DNA of 64,000 bases from Rachycentron canadum (taxonomy: Eukaryota > Chordata > Actinopteri > Carangiformes > Rachycentridae): the NCBI GenBank assembly GCA_038496675.1, contig CM076669.1, positions 11,337,094-11,401,093 on the forward strand, in the 5' to 3' direction. The position numbers were made by a program, and so were the translations under genes. The notes below the pieces were generated by a model. That model saw nothing but the letters and a program-made list of their open reading frames with translations. It was not told where the DNA came from and made no database searches. Numbering within the stretch: position 1 is the first letter of the stretch; each line of letters opens with the position of its first letter. This document shows, in pieces, positions 11,110 through 23,480 of this stretch.

Positions 11110-11859
11110 CTTGTTTCTACACCTCTGAATCTCTGGTTTGAGGTTTGTTCAGTGTTACCAATGGGTCTGCTGGTGGTCATGGATCTTTTTAATGGTAAAC
11201 AAGCACAAGTGGAACTTAAAATACTGACAATACGCTTTCTGACTAGCTTCCCAGTAGTGAGAATAACTTCGTGTCAGCCTCAGATGTGTAATTTTGAATT
11301 TCAGACATCAGGAATTTCAGCAACAGAATTTCCCTCCTAATGAAAATAACTGCGGAAGTGTTGATAAAGCTGAAAATGGCCCCATAACTGCCAGTTACAT
11401 TTAGATAAAATCCAGTGTCAACACTAATGTAACCAACTCAGCTCCTTTAAAATGAGCTATATTCAGTTTTTTGTTTTTGGTTTCTGCTGTTAATGAATTA
11501 GTGACATAAGTTAAAGTTCTTGAATATGTGACAACAAGGTTAGAGGTGGTAGCCAAGTCAGTGTAATGAGAGATTTTCCTGTTTTTCAATGCATGAACAC
11601 AGCATAGGCTAAGACATGCACAATACCAGGAGCCTGAAACTGAATTAGCTGAAGTATTTATTTTAATTGCTAACTTTTTTACCAAACACCAGTGAAGGAA
11701 TCGTGACAAGCCATTATTTTTCCAGTCCTACGTCCTTCATCACAATCTCTCAAAACATCTCCTTTTTTGGTAGCTGAAGCCTCAGGGTGGAAACGTGATG
11801 CTACAGTATCTGTGACAGACGGGAAGAAAGAAAAGAGCCGTCATGGGTCTCTTCAGAGC

Positions 11860-12025
11860 AGGGCTCAGAGGGGAAAATGGGGCTAAACATCTTAACCTAG
11901 ATAATTCCCCAGCCAAACAGCCGGCCCCTGCACCGCTGGCAGACTCTGCTAGATTGGACATATGCTCCCATTTCTGTCACTGTCCGCTCCGTAAAGCTCA
12001 TCTATAGGGAGTGTGGAGCTCACGT
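11860..12025. promoter_or_regulatory. Possible conserved non-coding element
   Basis: G+C-moderate complex sequence with CpG dinucleotides (CAGCCGGCCC, GCACCGCTGG, GTCCGCTCCG), TAGATAATTCCCC and TCTATAGGGAG. No ORF and no repeat. A TG microsatellite follows at once. Confidence 0.2.
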
Positions 12026-12040
12026 CTCAGTGCATCTGTA

Positions 12041-12060
12041 TTACGTGTGTGTGTGTGTGT
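12041..12060. repeat. (GT)n microsatellite
   Basis: About nine to ten GT units after TTAC. Confidence 0.93.
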
Positions 12061-12125
12061 ATTTGAGGTTGTGGTGATGTACAATAGGTGAATGAGATAT
12101 TTATGTTTGGAGGTGTGTATGTTTG

Positions 12126-12146
12126 GAGGGTGGGGGAGGGGGGATT
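12126..12146 (+). repeat. G-rich tract
   Basis: GGAGGGTGGGGGAGGGGGG: closely spaced G runs that could form a quadruplex on the plus strand if the last six-G run is split. Weaker than the motif at 49,019. Confidence 0.4.
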
Positions 12147-12174
12147 TGGTGGTGGCAGATATTCCACGCCTGCT

Positions 12175-12320
12175 CTATAGATCTCTCATTTTGTCAGCCT
12201 GTCAGTCAGAAATGAAACATCTCTATTAAATGCTATGATGAGACAATGGAGGGCTGATGTATGGTCGCCCGCTCTATCAGAAATGAAATTCTTCATCTGC
12301 GCCAATTCTCTGCTTGAGAG
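12175..12320. promoter_or_regulatory. Possible conserved non-coding element
   Basis: Complex sequence containing AGAAATGAAA twice (12,208 and 12,279) and CATCTGCGCCAATTC, sandwiched between a G-rich tract and a long pyrimidine tract. No coding signal is convincing. Confidence 0.2.
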
Positions 12321-12326
12321 CACAGC

Positions 12327-12645
12327 AGCCTCCTCTCCCTCCTTTCATTGCCCCATATCTCCTTTTAAACCCCTCCTCCTACAACCTGTCCCTTCTGCTC
12401 CCTTTCCAGTGATTGACTTCTTTCTTTTTATCACCACTTTTGTCTATCTTTCTCTTGTTTGCATTCATTTTTTTCTCCTCCCCTCCTTTCCCTTTTCTGT
12501 CGAAGTTGCATGATTTCCCCTTCCTCCTGGATTTATCTCTCTTTTTCTCTCGTCCTCCTTGATCAATATATCTCTCACTCCCTCTTTCCCCGTCTGTCTT
12601 TCTCTCTGACAGCTTCTTTCTTTCTGTCTCCTCCCTGTATCTCTC
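12327..12645 (+). repeat. Pyrimidine-rich low-complexity tract
   Basis: About 320 bases dominated by C and T (CTCTTT, TCCTCC, CTGTCT units) with few purines. Frames in either direction are compositional. Confidence 0.7.
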
Positions 12646-13508
12646 GCCATGTGTAGGAGACAGGCCTATAGCTGCGCATTATCAGCCCTCTGTCTCTCTC
12701 TGCCTGTCTGTCTCCAGGGCAAGCAACTGTGATGGGGCCTAATGCACTATTGATCCCTGTCACCCCTCAGAATATACCTGCTGATGCGCACATGGGCACG
12801 CTCACATGCACACAGCCCCTATAGCACTCACACTAACTGCTGTGAGCACATGTACAGGCCTTCACACACAGATACACTAACATGCAGGCAGGGTAAGAAG
12901 ACCAAATGCACACTAACACAAGCTGGAGGACACACACACCCTCACACAAACAACAAACACTCACATCATGTGACAGAAGGAGAATGACCCTTACTTTTGA
13001 CGACCCCAAAAGTTCACTCATATGTCACTGTCACAATAGCAGTATAGTAAGGTAGGTCTTTATGGTATGTGAGCACAAGCACACTGTTAAGTACTGGCTG
13101 TAACCTCAGAGGACAAGAAGACACCATGTGAGGAGGATGCAAAGACCACGATTGCTTTCTCTTGAACCCTTTCATCTGTTTCCCCACTCATTAGCGCCCT
13201 TATTCTCCTCATCTTTTCAGTCTTTGTTTTCAGTCAGAGTGGCCGGGAGAGAGCAGCCACACACACAGACATCAACATAACAACTATAGCAGTAGTGGTG
13301 GTGGTGTGGATTTTATTTAGTGTACGTCTGAATACTTAAAATTACCAAAAATCACTTGTCAATCTGATGGGATTTTCTTATTGTCAGTAATTCAATCTGT
13401 TTTCTTTTTGTTGTTGTTTTTTTCTGCTCATTTCAAAGACAAAAATATTTTGCTTCCACGAAAGTAAATGATGACCCTTGGTATCATTGCAAAATTTTAG
13501 TGTAATAT
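12646..13508. other. Non-coding stretch with scattered CACA
   Basis: CA-rich but interrupted DNA between 12,780 and 12,980, then ordinary mixed sequence. No gene or named repeat seen. Confidence 0.5.
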
Positions 13509-13808
13509 TAAAGGAGATATTTGCAACTTTTGCTATTGCTACATATCCAGTGTTAGCATTAACAGCTGTTTTCTTACTGTAGTTAGCATGCTAACCAGCT
13601 ACCCCCAACTTGCTGATGCTATCTCACCATAGCGTTCAGTCTGCCCTGAAGATGTAGCGCTGCTCAAAGGGTGTATTTTAAACTCTTATCACCACAACAA
13701 CGGCCGGAGCGTTTGTCAAGCATCAAAGCCCACCACCTGCTCTCTGTTTCGTAGCAGAGAAGACTTTAGTGGTAACGTTATATAGGACAAAAATGTGAGT
13801 GATATTAA
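13509..13808 (+). mobile_element. Family B short inverted-repeat element (copy 1)
   Basis: Starts TTAAAGGAGATATTTGCAAC, then GCTACATATCCAGTGTTAGC and GCTGCTCAAAGGGTG. Equivalent blocks occur in the same order in the copies at 38,838-39,191 and, reversed, at 60,561-60,873. The right end is degraded (GTAGCAGAGAAGAC, later AAAATGTGAGTGATATTAA). No coding capacity, so a non-autonomous element. It directly abuts the family A copy on its right. Confidence 0.6.
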
Positions 13809-14010
13809 AAGGTATCATCCAACATTATACGTTTGTTCGCTTTCTCGCTGAGATTTAAACGAGAAGATTAAATTCACTCTCATATCTGTACATTAAATAT
13901 TGAACATGAGCCGGAGGTGTTGCTTAGCTTAGCTCATAAACATGGAGAAACATTGTACCTGGCTGTGTCCAAAGGTACAATTAAACCAACCAGAACTTCT
14001 AAAAATTGAA
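13806..14010 (+). mobile_element. Family A short interspersed element (copy 1)
   Basis: Carries the diagnostic blocks CGCTTTCTCGCTGAGATTTA, CACTCTCATATCTGTACATT, TTGCTTAGCTTAGCTCATAA and GGCTGTGTCCAAAGGTAC. I recognise the consensus as a dispersed element abundant in percomorph fish. No ORF. Divergent, so old. Confidence 0.65.
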
Positions 14011-16389
14011 CACAATGTATGTCAGAAATGTAATAATTGACCAGTTGTGGTTTCACAGGCTGTTACATACTTCAGCTCTGTCTTGGCAGCAAGCAGCTTT
14101 GTGCACTGACTCCCAAGGTATTGATGTCATTATAATAGAAAAGTCATGGACATGGATGTGGTCAAAATCTTTAAAGTATAATAACTGTTGTTTGCTGATT
14201 TCTTTGATGAAAAGTGAGTTTTTCCTCTGTTCTCCTCTCTGTTGGGTGGTTCTGTGTTGGCTTATGTAACATACTTAACCTTTGATTTTGGCCAACACTG
14301 ACTTAAAAAGAGATTTCAATTGAAAAAACATCCTTCTCAAAGGAAATGATAAAACGAAAAAGATTAATTCAAGATGGACTGTTTGGCCCATTAAGTTAGC
14401 AGAATGTGTCATTGGTAGTTAGCAGCTAACCAGCTAAACTATCCAATGAGGTTTCTCTTTGAATCATGTTAGAATGATGAAAGCTTTGGAAACTCAGAGT
14501 ATGACGATGTTTCACATTGGTTTTACACTATATATAACATTATCTTTACTTCTTACATGAAAAACAAACTAAATTAATGATGAAAAATGAAATGAAGCCC
14601 TGAGATGGTAGTAAAAAACACACAATAATACACTTTAAGCTCATCATGGGATCCTCTAATGTGCCGTACTATCATTGAACGTAATATAGCTCATAATAGC
14701 TTCCTGCTTACACTGAAGTGTAACCAATTTGCATTAATGCTTTGTTCCAAGTATCTTTTCCTGTCTCCGAGCCATCACTGACTGTGAAATCATTTCTCTA
14801 AACCCATGAGAGATCACCAATCTGGGGAAAAGACCTATTTATCCCACACAGTATGTTATAGTAATCCAGCTGTCTCCCACAGTGTGTACTACAAAGATGC
14901 ATAGTTTACAGAAAATAGGAAAGCATAATGAAATATGATGTGCATGTGTATGAGTTTTCTGAGATTTACTCCCTTAAGTCATCATTGAGTGGAAGGTGGG
15001 AGGAATAATCTATTGTCTTTCCATTGTATGTGATACACAAGAGCGAGCACCATGGAAGGAATCTTTGACAGAAGCTGAATGCATAATGCCAATGGATGGG
15101 GAATAGGTGGTGTGTTCATCTCTCAACATGCTCCCACGCTGGATGGATGTGAGGCTTTGCCAAAAGACTTAAGAAATACGCAGGCGTGGATCTAAACTGA
15201 TTGATAATATAACACAAAGACAGGGATGCAATATATCAAAGTATACACACACATTGTTCCAGTTCTTTGTCACGAATATTTACTATGTGCACCGCAACTA
15301 CTGATTATTTCCACTGTCAATAAATCTGATGATTATTTATTTGTCAGATTAAAATTAATCTCAATTTAAGAGCCACTTATTATTTTTTGAGGACCTTTAC
15401 AACGCTTCTTGGTTATCATCAAAGTTGAGTTTGTTTCATATTAGAAATTGAACTTATGTTTTCACATTAGTCTAAGGAAAGTATAAGTCTAATTTTCGCT
15501 ACAGACAGATCTGATGTAGTCACTGCAGTGGACCTTTAAATCACTTATTTGCTAAAAGTGTCTCCATCACCCTTTCTTTCATGTTGCTTTTATTGATTCA
15601 CCAAGTTTTCCACCTCAGTCAAGTGTAAAAACATTTGAGATATTTCTTATTTTTGGTTTTTTATTTGTAAAATGAAAATGTGTATAAACAAGTGGCCAGT
15701 TAACTGATTATTTTTATTATTTGATGTTTCATTCAAATTCATCAACAGACTCATTCTTTCCTGTGTCCTTTCTGCCTAGACTTGCACTATTTTGTTATCC
15801 ATATTGAATTTACCTCTGCTATTGAAAATGTGTCTCCAGTTGCTGCGTTCAAGCCACTGTGCATTTTTCCTTTGTAATATGTAAATCAATTTTGCGTGGT
15901 AGACACATGTTGCTCCCAAGTTGTCAAGTTTTTTCTCGCTTGTTTTCATTCTCACATTCAAGTAGGAAAACAGAACAGGAAAAACTCAATTTTAGTGCTG
16001 TAGACATTTTTCATAGCAGATATTTTGATTTGTTATGGCAGCAGATTTATACCATTAATCAATTATTTGTTGGTTGAAGTCATATTTTAAGCTTTGAGCC
16101 ACGTTATTTGTTAATATTTTCATGGAGGAATTGGCCTTTTAAATTGGTTGCTGTAGAATTTCAACACTGACATTATTTGTTGCTGCTCTTTGGCTGCCTC
16201 ACTGTGTGACGTCTCTGTTTTGAAAAAGCTTTTATCCTTGGTTCACTTTTCGTTACTGGATCTCAATTTAGCGAGAGCCTCTGAAATGTATTTACACATA
16301 CATGTAGATGTATAATGTCTGGTCCTGTGATAATAGTGCATCTCTCAGTCTGTCACTCTCTGTCTCAGTTGCTCTGCTCTCTCTGATGA
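14011..16389. other. Long non-coding stretch, nothing recognised
   Basis: AT-rich DNA without a microsatellite or a credible ORF. A GTTAGCAG / GTTAGCAGCTAACCAGCTAA patch near 14,395-14,440 resembles the GCTAAC-rich cores of fish dispersed repeats but is too short to assign. Confidence 0.5.
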
Positions 16390-16512
16390 ATGACTCTTAG
16401 TCATCGTCTGCAGAGATCAGTATATAGTCTGGGCCTCCGTCAGCCCCAGTGAATTAATGGCCACTGGGAGTGCAGGGATAGAGCCTTGGGATCAATACAT
16501 CAGACCACGAGA
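16390..16512. promoter_or_regulatory. Possible conserved non-coding element
   Basis: Compact complex block containing TAGTCATCGTCTGCAGAGAT, GGGCCTCCGTCAGCCCC, GTGAATTAATGGCCACTG and TTGGGATCAATACATC between simple-sequence flanks. Suggested by texture only. Confidence 0.22.
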
Positions 16513-18890
16513 AGATGCTGAGAGAGAAACACTTCAAACTGAACGTTTGTTTGTACCCCCACTGTATTTTTGTGTCTATAAGCACATACCTGTGGTCTTG
16601 TGTGCTTGCATATCATTGTCAGTGTAAATCATGTGACTCTGTTGACACAGACAAATCAAAAGTGTTGACTTCTCCTAATGCCCACTTTTCCTCGTCAGCG
16701 TCTTCCTGGCAGAGACAGCAAATCATTACCTCTGTTTTTCTTCTATTCCTTCTATTCTGTAGATCCAAAGTGCTGTTGTGGCAGTTTGTGGGATTAATTA
16801 GTAAACACAAAGTGCTAAGTGGAAAATCTTTGCAGCGACAGACACAATTTGGTTGCAATGATTGATGGTAAGGTGAAAACATGTGAGAGGGCGTTAGACT
16901 CTGTGTTGCTCATTAATGAACTTCTCTTTAATGAACCCCTAACTCCTTGAGGTGCAAAACTTTTCACTCTTTTATGACTACTGATGGATCTGAGGATAAA
17001 AAGCAAAGACATCCCAGGCTTCATATGTTCAGAGTAAAAGCAAAAAGAGGTTTAGCCTACATACTCACACACTGACGCACTCACACCAAATAAATTACAC
17101 TATAGCAGAGAAAGAGGCCGATGGGTTAGAAGCCTTTCAGACTTGCACCTTGTTGCATAAAGGTGATGTTACATATTTGATGCTGATTGATGCTGTCACA
17201 TTAGTGTAAAGGGGAAAAAGGAAAAAAAATGAAGGAATGATTATCAGATGTGCAGGTTCTTTCCTACAAATTGTGATGAACTTCTGCTCGTTGCACGTGT
17301 CTGCTCTGACAGACATTGTAAAGTGAGCAGTCGAATAAAATTAATTGATTAAATTATTTGACGACAATTGAAAATAGAGTCGAAAACTTTTTCCCCCCCT
17401 CATATGACGATTTTTCCAGCTGTTTTCCAGCTGTGCCACTGCTCCATCTCCTGAACCGGCTGACACAAAAATGAAAATGTTGATTTTGTAAAAAGAATAT
17501 AGAGAAACACACTCCTCCAGTGTTTGTGTTGAGGTAACATTAACTTCTATAGACACTGCAGATATGACTCATAGGATAAAGAGGGGGTCCTTAAGAATTG
17601 GTTGTTCCAGTGCTTGGAGAGGGGATATCCTTACACACACAAGCACACACAGTAGTATTTGAAAGTGAGGTGCAAGTTTGTTTACATTTCCACTTTCTCA
17701 GTGTTTGTGCACTGTGCTGCTTCCCGTTGATTATGGCGCATCGGAAATCTCCACGTGCAGTAGATGTGTTTACTACCAGGCTCCTATGGGTTAGACAAAC
17801 AGAGGGGACCCGGGATGCTAAGACATACATGGGTTTCTTGAGCATGCACAAAAGCTTTTCATGCACACACGCATACGAACAGACACATGCTTCTCTGCTG
17901 GCTGTCTGGCGGCGCGTTCAGGTTCCAGCAACTAGGGGCTTGTTTGTTTGGTTTCCACTGCAGAGCAAATCAAGCTCAAATGCTGAGGGTATGACTGTTT
18001 AGCTAAATACACACTCAAACCCACGAGTGATGAGGTGTGTGTAATTACCCATAGACACAAACACACACACACATGCAAACACAGCGTTTGTATGTTCAGT
18101 GAGCACAGATTGCTACCGCGCCCAGCTGGTATCAAGGGGATGTTTTTTGATAAATTGTTCAGTTAAATTAATAACTACAGTCCTCGAATAACATAATTTG
18201 TTCCCTCAAATTAATTGTGTAGTCAGTAGCAACTAAAATTACAGTCTTTTATGGCTAGTTGAGTCATCTCAGAGTTTATCGCCAGGCAAATGGCTATAAT
18301 ATCATATAATAAAGTGAATGTGGTGAGAAGGTATGAAGAGATGCTTGTTCTTTTTAGCATTTTCTTAAACATTGAATTCAGATCCTAAAAGTTTCTCTTC
18401 ACCTTAACACAAGTTCACCATAGGCTTCACTCAGTAGCTGTTCTGAAGCTGCTGATCCGTGAAGTTGAGATCCATCATTTTATTGAGCTATTAAATGACT
18501 TCTTGAGCATTTCAGGTTACAAGTTGAAATTGAAATTTCATTCTTGAAGATGAGACAGCAGATACACCGGTCTTTTGTTCAAAATATTTCATGGGATAAC
18601 AGATTGTTTCACTGTTAACCTGTGAAAATAATATTAGCTCATTAAAGCTTTTGTAGTTTAATGCAAACCCAGAATTTCACACATGTGCTGCTCTGTGTAT
18701 TGTTGTTGACCTGCACGGACAATAAAAATATAAAATAATGGCAAACATTCATTGACAGAAACAGACATCACACTGTCCAACCTATGATTTCTGGGAAATG
18801 CAGTGCAAAAATGCTAAAGTAATGACACCTTTTAACTAAAACACTGCTGAAATCAAATATCCATTTGCTCAAATATACATTTACTTGTTT
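16513..18890. other. Long non-coding stretch, nothing recognised
   Basis: Mixed DNA with short interrupted CACA patches near 17,630-17,650 and 18,060-18,072. At 18,713-18,735 the sequence GCACGGACAATAAAAATATA resembles a LINE 3' tail but is too short to call. No gene seen. Confidence 0.45.
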
Positions 18891-18892
18891 GT

Positions 18893-18932
18893 ACATGTGT
18901 GTGTGTGAGTGTGTGGGTGTGTGTTTGTGATT
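18893..18932. repeat. Imperfect (TG)n tract
   Basis: TG units interrupted by GAG, GGG and TTT; an old microsatellite. Confidence 0.8.
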
Positions 18933-19083
18933 TGAGGTGACTGTGTGATGGCTGTTTTTGTTCGTGTGTGTGTTACTGACCTGCAGGTGATTGAAACCAG
19001 GCTATGGTGACACTGTAGTGAGATCCCAGTCAGGAGCTCCTGCCCTCCCCCGTGTCACCCACTGCTGATGTTAGGGTGACCCT

Positions 19084-19262
19084 CACTTGACCTCCTCTGT
19101 CCTCCCATCCACCCTCTTTTGCCTTTTATCTTACTTTTTCTTCTCCTCTTTTTCCTTCTTCACATTTGGATTTTTCTTCTCCCTTTTCTTCATCTTCCTC
19201 CTCCTCTCTTTTGCTTCCCCTTTCTTCTTGACTTCAAGCCTTTCCTCCCTCCCTCCCTCCAC
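19084..19262 (+). repeat. Pyrimidine-rich tract ending in (CCCT)n
   Basis: About 180 bases of almost pure C/T, ending CCTCCCTCCCTCC. Long enough to favour triplex (H-DNA) formation. Frames on both strands are compositional. Confidence 0.75.
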
Positions 19263-19462
19263 TGAGGATGACTGCAGTACATTTCTCTGATAAACTCTAC
19301 CCTCCCTGTCTTTCATCTCCAACCATCATTAAACAAAGAAGGAAAGACAAACAGAACTGGATTGACAGTGAGCCAGATCGAACTTGCAGGCAGACACAAA
19401 TATTTTGTGCCGTAAATGTTTATTCAGGCACTGGCAGGCTGCAATGGAGTGACCTCATCAGG

Positions 19463-19464
<2 letters not shown>

Positions 19465-19510
<46 letters not shown>
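19465..19510. repeat. (CA)23 microsatellite
   Basis: Uninterrupted 46-base CA tract, flanked by CATCAGGCT and GAACAACATA. Its purity suggests it is length-variable. Confidence 0.99.
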
Positions 19511-19513
<3 letters not shown>

Positions 19514-19668
19514 CAACATATCTTTGGCAGTAATCAGTTCACCTAGTTCACAATCATGTAGTTTGCTTTCCAAAGGTGGGATAAAGATTTTGCAGCATCT
19601 GTTCTTTGTATACATGTTCATATAATCCCATTATACATAACATGTTACATGACTATGCTCAAGTAACA

Positions 19669-19695
19669 TACACACATGCACACACACACACACAC
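19669..19695. repeat. (CA)n microsatellite, interrupted
   Basis: CA units broken once by TG, about 160 bases beyond the (CA)23 tract. Confidence 0.93.
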
Positions 19696-20001
19696 TTTCA
19701 CAACAGCCTTTTCCAATAACACAGGTCCAGAGCAGTCGTTGGTCATTGTTATGAAGACAGAGGCTGTGAACTCAGTGAACCAGAAAAACAATTGGCTCAG
19801 ACTTCCTGCTGGCTTCCTCTGTAGTGGGGCAGGCCCCTAACACTACTACTCTCTCCGTTGCTCTCTCTCTCACACACACATACATACACATAGAGAATAC
19901 AGGGTGACAAGCCCAAGTGTCTTCCCGCCATCCTGTTTTCTAGCCAGAGTTTATTTTGGTCATGTGGCGGATCTGTGCTGTACAGGAAGGGGTAGCCTCA
20001 T

Positions 20002-20016
20002 TGTGTGTGTGTGTGT

Positions 20017-20069
<53 letters not shown>
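20002..20069. repeat. (TG)34 microsatellite with one AT interruption
   Basis: A 68-base TG tract broken only by AT at 20,021-20,022. Alternating purine-pyrimidine runs of this length are classic Z-DNA formers. The valine/cysteine repeat frames across it are artefacts. Confidence 0.99.
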
Positions 20070-20070
<1 letters not shown>

Positions 20071-21040
20071 ACAGGAGACTTCAGAAGAAAATTCCTCTGT
20101 CTGTCATAATATCAACAAATCCATATTTGGGACCAGTGACCAGGCTCAGTGTAAACAGACGCACGTGTCAACAACTCACTTTCCACCACGGTATTTTCTT
20201 CTTCTTATGTTATTATAGGAGGTGACAAGTGAATAAGATATCTAAAAGAAATCACTGAAATGATTTCCAGCTGTGGCTCCCACTACTTCTTCTACAACAG
20301 TAGGCACAAGGAATCTTTTTATGTCTGTATCTTGTAAGACAGGAAATCTGATTCATTCAGCCTTATTTATTGATCAGGACCCATATGACTGTTACATCAA
20401 TGGTTGCTACTCTTACCACTCTAATACTGTAGCTTGCATAATAACGCCCACTACTACAACTACTAAAGTAGCTACTTGTGCCAATAGTATGAGCAGCATT
20501 AGGTAACAAGCCATTTGACTGCATCAACAGACACTTCTAAAATCATGCTGTTCCTTTGCCAGAGGGCTGGTACAGTGTTTGCGCAGAGTGAATTAACATG
20601 ACTAACACGCACACAAAAACCCTTCTGTCTTTTAACATGACTCAGCATTCAGTCAATATTGAGAATGATTCATTCACAAAGCACCATGGTTTGTGTTTGT
20701 TGACTGACTCACTGTGCGTAATTAGCAGCGAGGGCCCTGAAGAGACAGTGAAGATTTTTATATAAGAAACACACCGTCTTGTCAGCCTACTGTCTATCAC
20801 AAACTGTGGCTGTGGACCAGAACACCCCATTCCTCATCAATAACACTGAGTTGATTTGACATGTTGTTTCAAATTATTTTCTGAGTAGCATAGCTGTAAA
20901 TAGCCGTGATTGAACGGAAGAGTAGTAGAAGAAGAAGCCATGATGAATTCTTAAATATAAAGGGCCCTGATCTAGTATTTATGCAGTATCTCAAAGTTAC
21001 ATTTGCAATAAGCAGGTACAATGGGTAAAAATACACCTTA
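20070..21040. other. Non-coding stretch, no gene seen
   Basis: Mixed sequence with short ACTACTACAA-type repetition near 20,450-20,465. No recognisable element until the family A copy at 21,041. Confidence 0.5.
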
Positions 21041-21290
21041 AAGGAACAGTTCAACATTTTGAAGCATACATATTTGCTTTCTTGCTCAGAATTAAATGAG
21101 AGCATAGATATCACTATCATGCCTGTGCAGTGACACTAGAGCTTTGTTGTTTTATTTTAGCAACAGACACTAACAGCATGGCTGGTTTGAGCCAAGGGTT
21201 ATTTTTTTTAAACAGCACCTCTAAAAGTTCCTCAATAAATTGTATCTTATATGTTTAATCAATATATAAACAAAAAAAACCTAAACTATC
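21041..21290 (+). mobile_element. Family A short interspersed element (copy 2)
   Basis: Begins TTAAAGGAACAGTTCAACAT followed by TTTGCTTTCTTGCTCAGAAT, ACTATCATGCCTGTGCAGTG and, further on, CAGCACCTCTAAAAGTTCCT and TTTAATCAATATATAAAC. The TTAGCTTAGC core is missing or diverged. This copy has the clearest 5' end in the window. Confidence 0.7.
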
Positions 21291-22029
21291 ACATCTGTTA
21301 AATGTAATGCTATAGATCCAGGAGGCGATTATAGCATTTAGTTGGGAAGCTAACAAATCTGCAATTTATCATTTTTAGACAGTAGTTTTGATGTGCATAT
21401 CATATTTTCTGCTGTTCATTCAGATGCTGGAACCACAATCTTCATATGTATCGAATAAAGCACCTTTTAATGACGGAGCATCTAGCATTAACAATCATCA
21501 CAGAGTCCCCACAGCAGCTGCAGGACAAAAACCATTCAGGGGGAAACACAAGTGTGATGTACACTTGGGCTTAGCCGCTCCGTGGTTGGGCAGTCAGTGG
21601 TGTGCTGACCTCACACCATGCTCCATTTCCTGTTTTCCCCAGTGCCTGTGTCAGCACGGGGGCTAATAGTACCCAGAATACTGTTCATACTACTCATGCA
21701 TGTACTGTATGCATTCATTATACATACCCACAAGCAGAACGGAAAGTGAAGAATATTTAGTTCACTTACACATGAATTAAAGCTGCTATCCTCCATTGTC
21801 ACTATCTGCCCCACATAAAAGGATTCATATTATAAATAGCACCGGTTTTACCCAAATGGATAAACTTTTCCTAGTATTGTTTTTTTCTGGTGTGGCCAAG
21901 TTTGTACACAGAGACTAGTTGGACTGATTTGATCACACAACTACACAGGTTATAAATGCCGAGATAAACTTCTGAAATTTAAAAAAAAAAGTTAATTTCT
22001 TGCTGGAACAGATAATGCCATGTTCATTT

Positions 22030-22206
22030 CTGTATGCTATCAATGAAGCTACTGCCAGCAGGAGCAGCTAGCTTAGCTTAGCACAAACAGAAGAAAGAGG
22101 GGGAAGCATCAGTCACTCTGGCCTATCAGCACCTCTAAAGCCTGCTTATTAACACATTATATATTTTTGGTTTAATCTGTAGAGAAAACAGAACAGTTCC
22201 TTTTAA
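22030..22206 (+). mobile_element. Family A element, 3' half (copy 3)
   Basis: Contains GAAGCTACTGCCAGCAGGAG, CTAGCTTAGCTTAGCACAAA, CAGCACCTCTAAAGCCTGC, TTATTAACACATTATATATT and TTTAATCTGTAGAG, and ends AACAGTTCCTTTTAA. That end is nearly the reverse complement of the TTAAAGGAACAGTT start of copy 2, so the family has short terminal inverted repeats. The left half is missing or too diverged to see. Confidence 0.7.
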
Positions 22207-23239
22207 GTTTTAGTATTCAATTACTGTTCATACACATATGGTTTTTAAGAAGCTCTTTTGAGCCAGGGCCAAACCCATGACAGTTCAAGGACATGTAAAG
22301 ACCCTGTGCTGACTGTGATGCCTGTATGTCTTAAAAAATACATTCTTTAGGGTCACATGCTTTTTGTTTTATGGATATTTTCCAACACACAAAACGGTTT
22401 CCAGTTCACGCCCAGGGAGTGTCATCCATCATCCTGTGACAATGATTTGGACCATAAATAGATGAAGTGGAATTCAGCTATCCAGAGAGGATATGACATC
22501 GAGGGAGGCTATAGTTAGCCAGTGGAAGCCCTTGAAACACAGCAACTTGCAAGTATAAAAACAATAGTTTACCTGAAAAAGAAAAAAAATACTCCACAAA
22601 CAATTTCTAACTTCATTTTACCCACCAACACATGCTAATGCTTTCGTGTAGTCAACACATGCTATAGCCTGACTGTCTGTGTGTGTGTTTATTATTGTAT
22701 TTAACCTGCATGTCATCATACTGTAAGAAGTTGTTGTTGGCATGCAGATTCCATTGGGCTTTCTAGAACACTCGCCATTGTTTTCATGAAGAGAGAGGGT
22801 CAAAAGGCCACTGAGGTCAGCTGAGAGTTCAACACATGTCCATACACATACACCCACCCATCCACACACATACACACTCACTCTAAGCTTGTTCCCTTTG
22901 TATCCAATGTTCACCTTGTGATGAATTTGACATCCTGTTTTTCCCCATCTTGATGACTTTCAACACCATGGTTAACAAATACAGACAGTATGTGAACACA
23001 CACAAACACACACACAGAGGAACACGGTGTCGAGCATACGTTACTAATAAAGTAAACATTTCCTGGTGTTGTCACATCCAGACATTCCATGATTATGCAA
23101 TAGAAAATAAAGATGTATAAATAAAAAAAACAGCACTAAATCAAGGACAAGGTTTGAATTCATTTCACAGTCTGTGTTGTCAGCACAGACTTATTAGTCA
23201 CATATACAGTCAACTTATTAAACGAAGAAATGAAGGGTT
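22207..23239. other. Non-coding stretch, no gene seen
   Basis: Mixed DNA with interrupted CACA around 22,845-22,880 and 23,000-23,017. No named element and no convincing ORF. Confidence 0.5.
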
Positions 23240-23379
23240 CTGGCCTTGAAGTTTCAGTTTAGTATGACATGAACGAGGACCTCGACTGAATTTAGTGGAT
23301 TTTTGTGACTTTTGTGTATCTTTTACGAAGCTTCCCATGATATCGTTGAATGGAGGAACTGCAAAAATCACAGAAATGG

Positions 23380-23480
23380 CTGACATCTTCAGGGGACCAT
23401 CAATATCATAATAGAAATTTCATGGCATTCCATTAAATAGTTAGGACTGAGTCTGACGTTACCATCCCTTGGTCATCATC
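23380..23480 (+). mobile_element. Fragment of a dispersed teleost repeat
   Basis: The run GACCATCAATATC, AAATTTCATGGCATTCCATT, AAATAGTTAGGACTGAGTCT and GACGTTACCATCCCTTGG follows the order of a repeat I recognise from fish genomes. That repeat has an ATTTCATGGCAATCCATCCA-type core, then a section on sequence like CAGTCTGGAC, then a TTGCCATCCCTAGAG-type end. Diverged and partial; boundaries are approximate. Confidence 0.45.
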
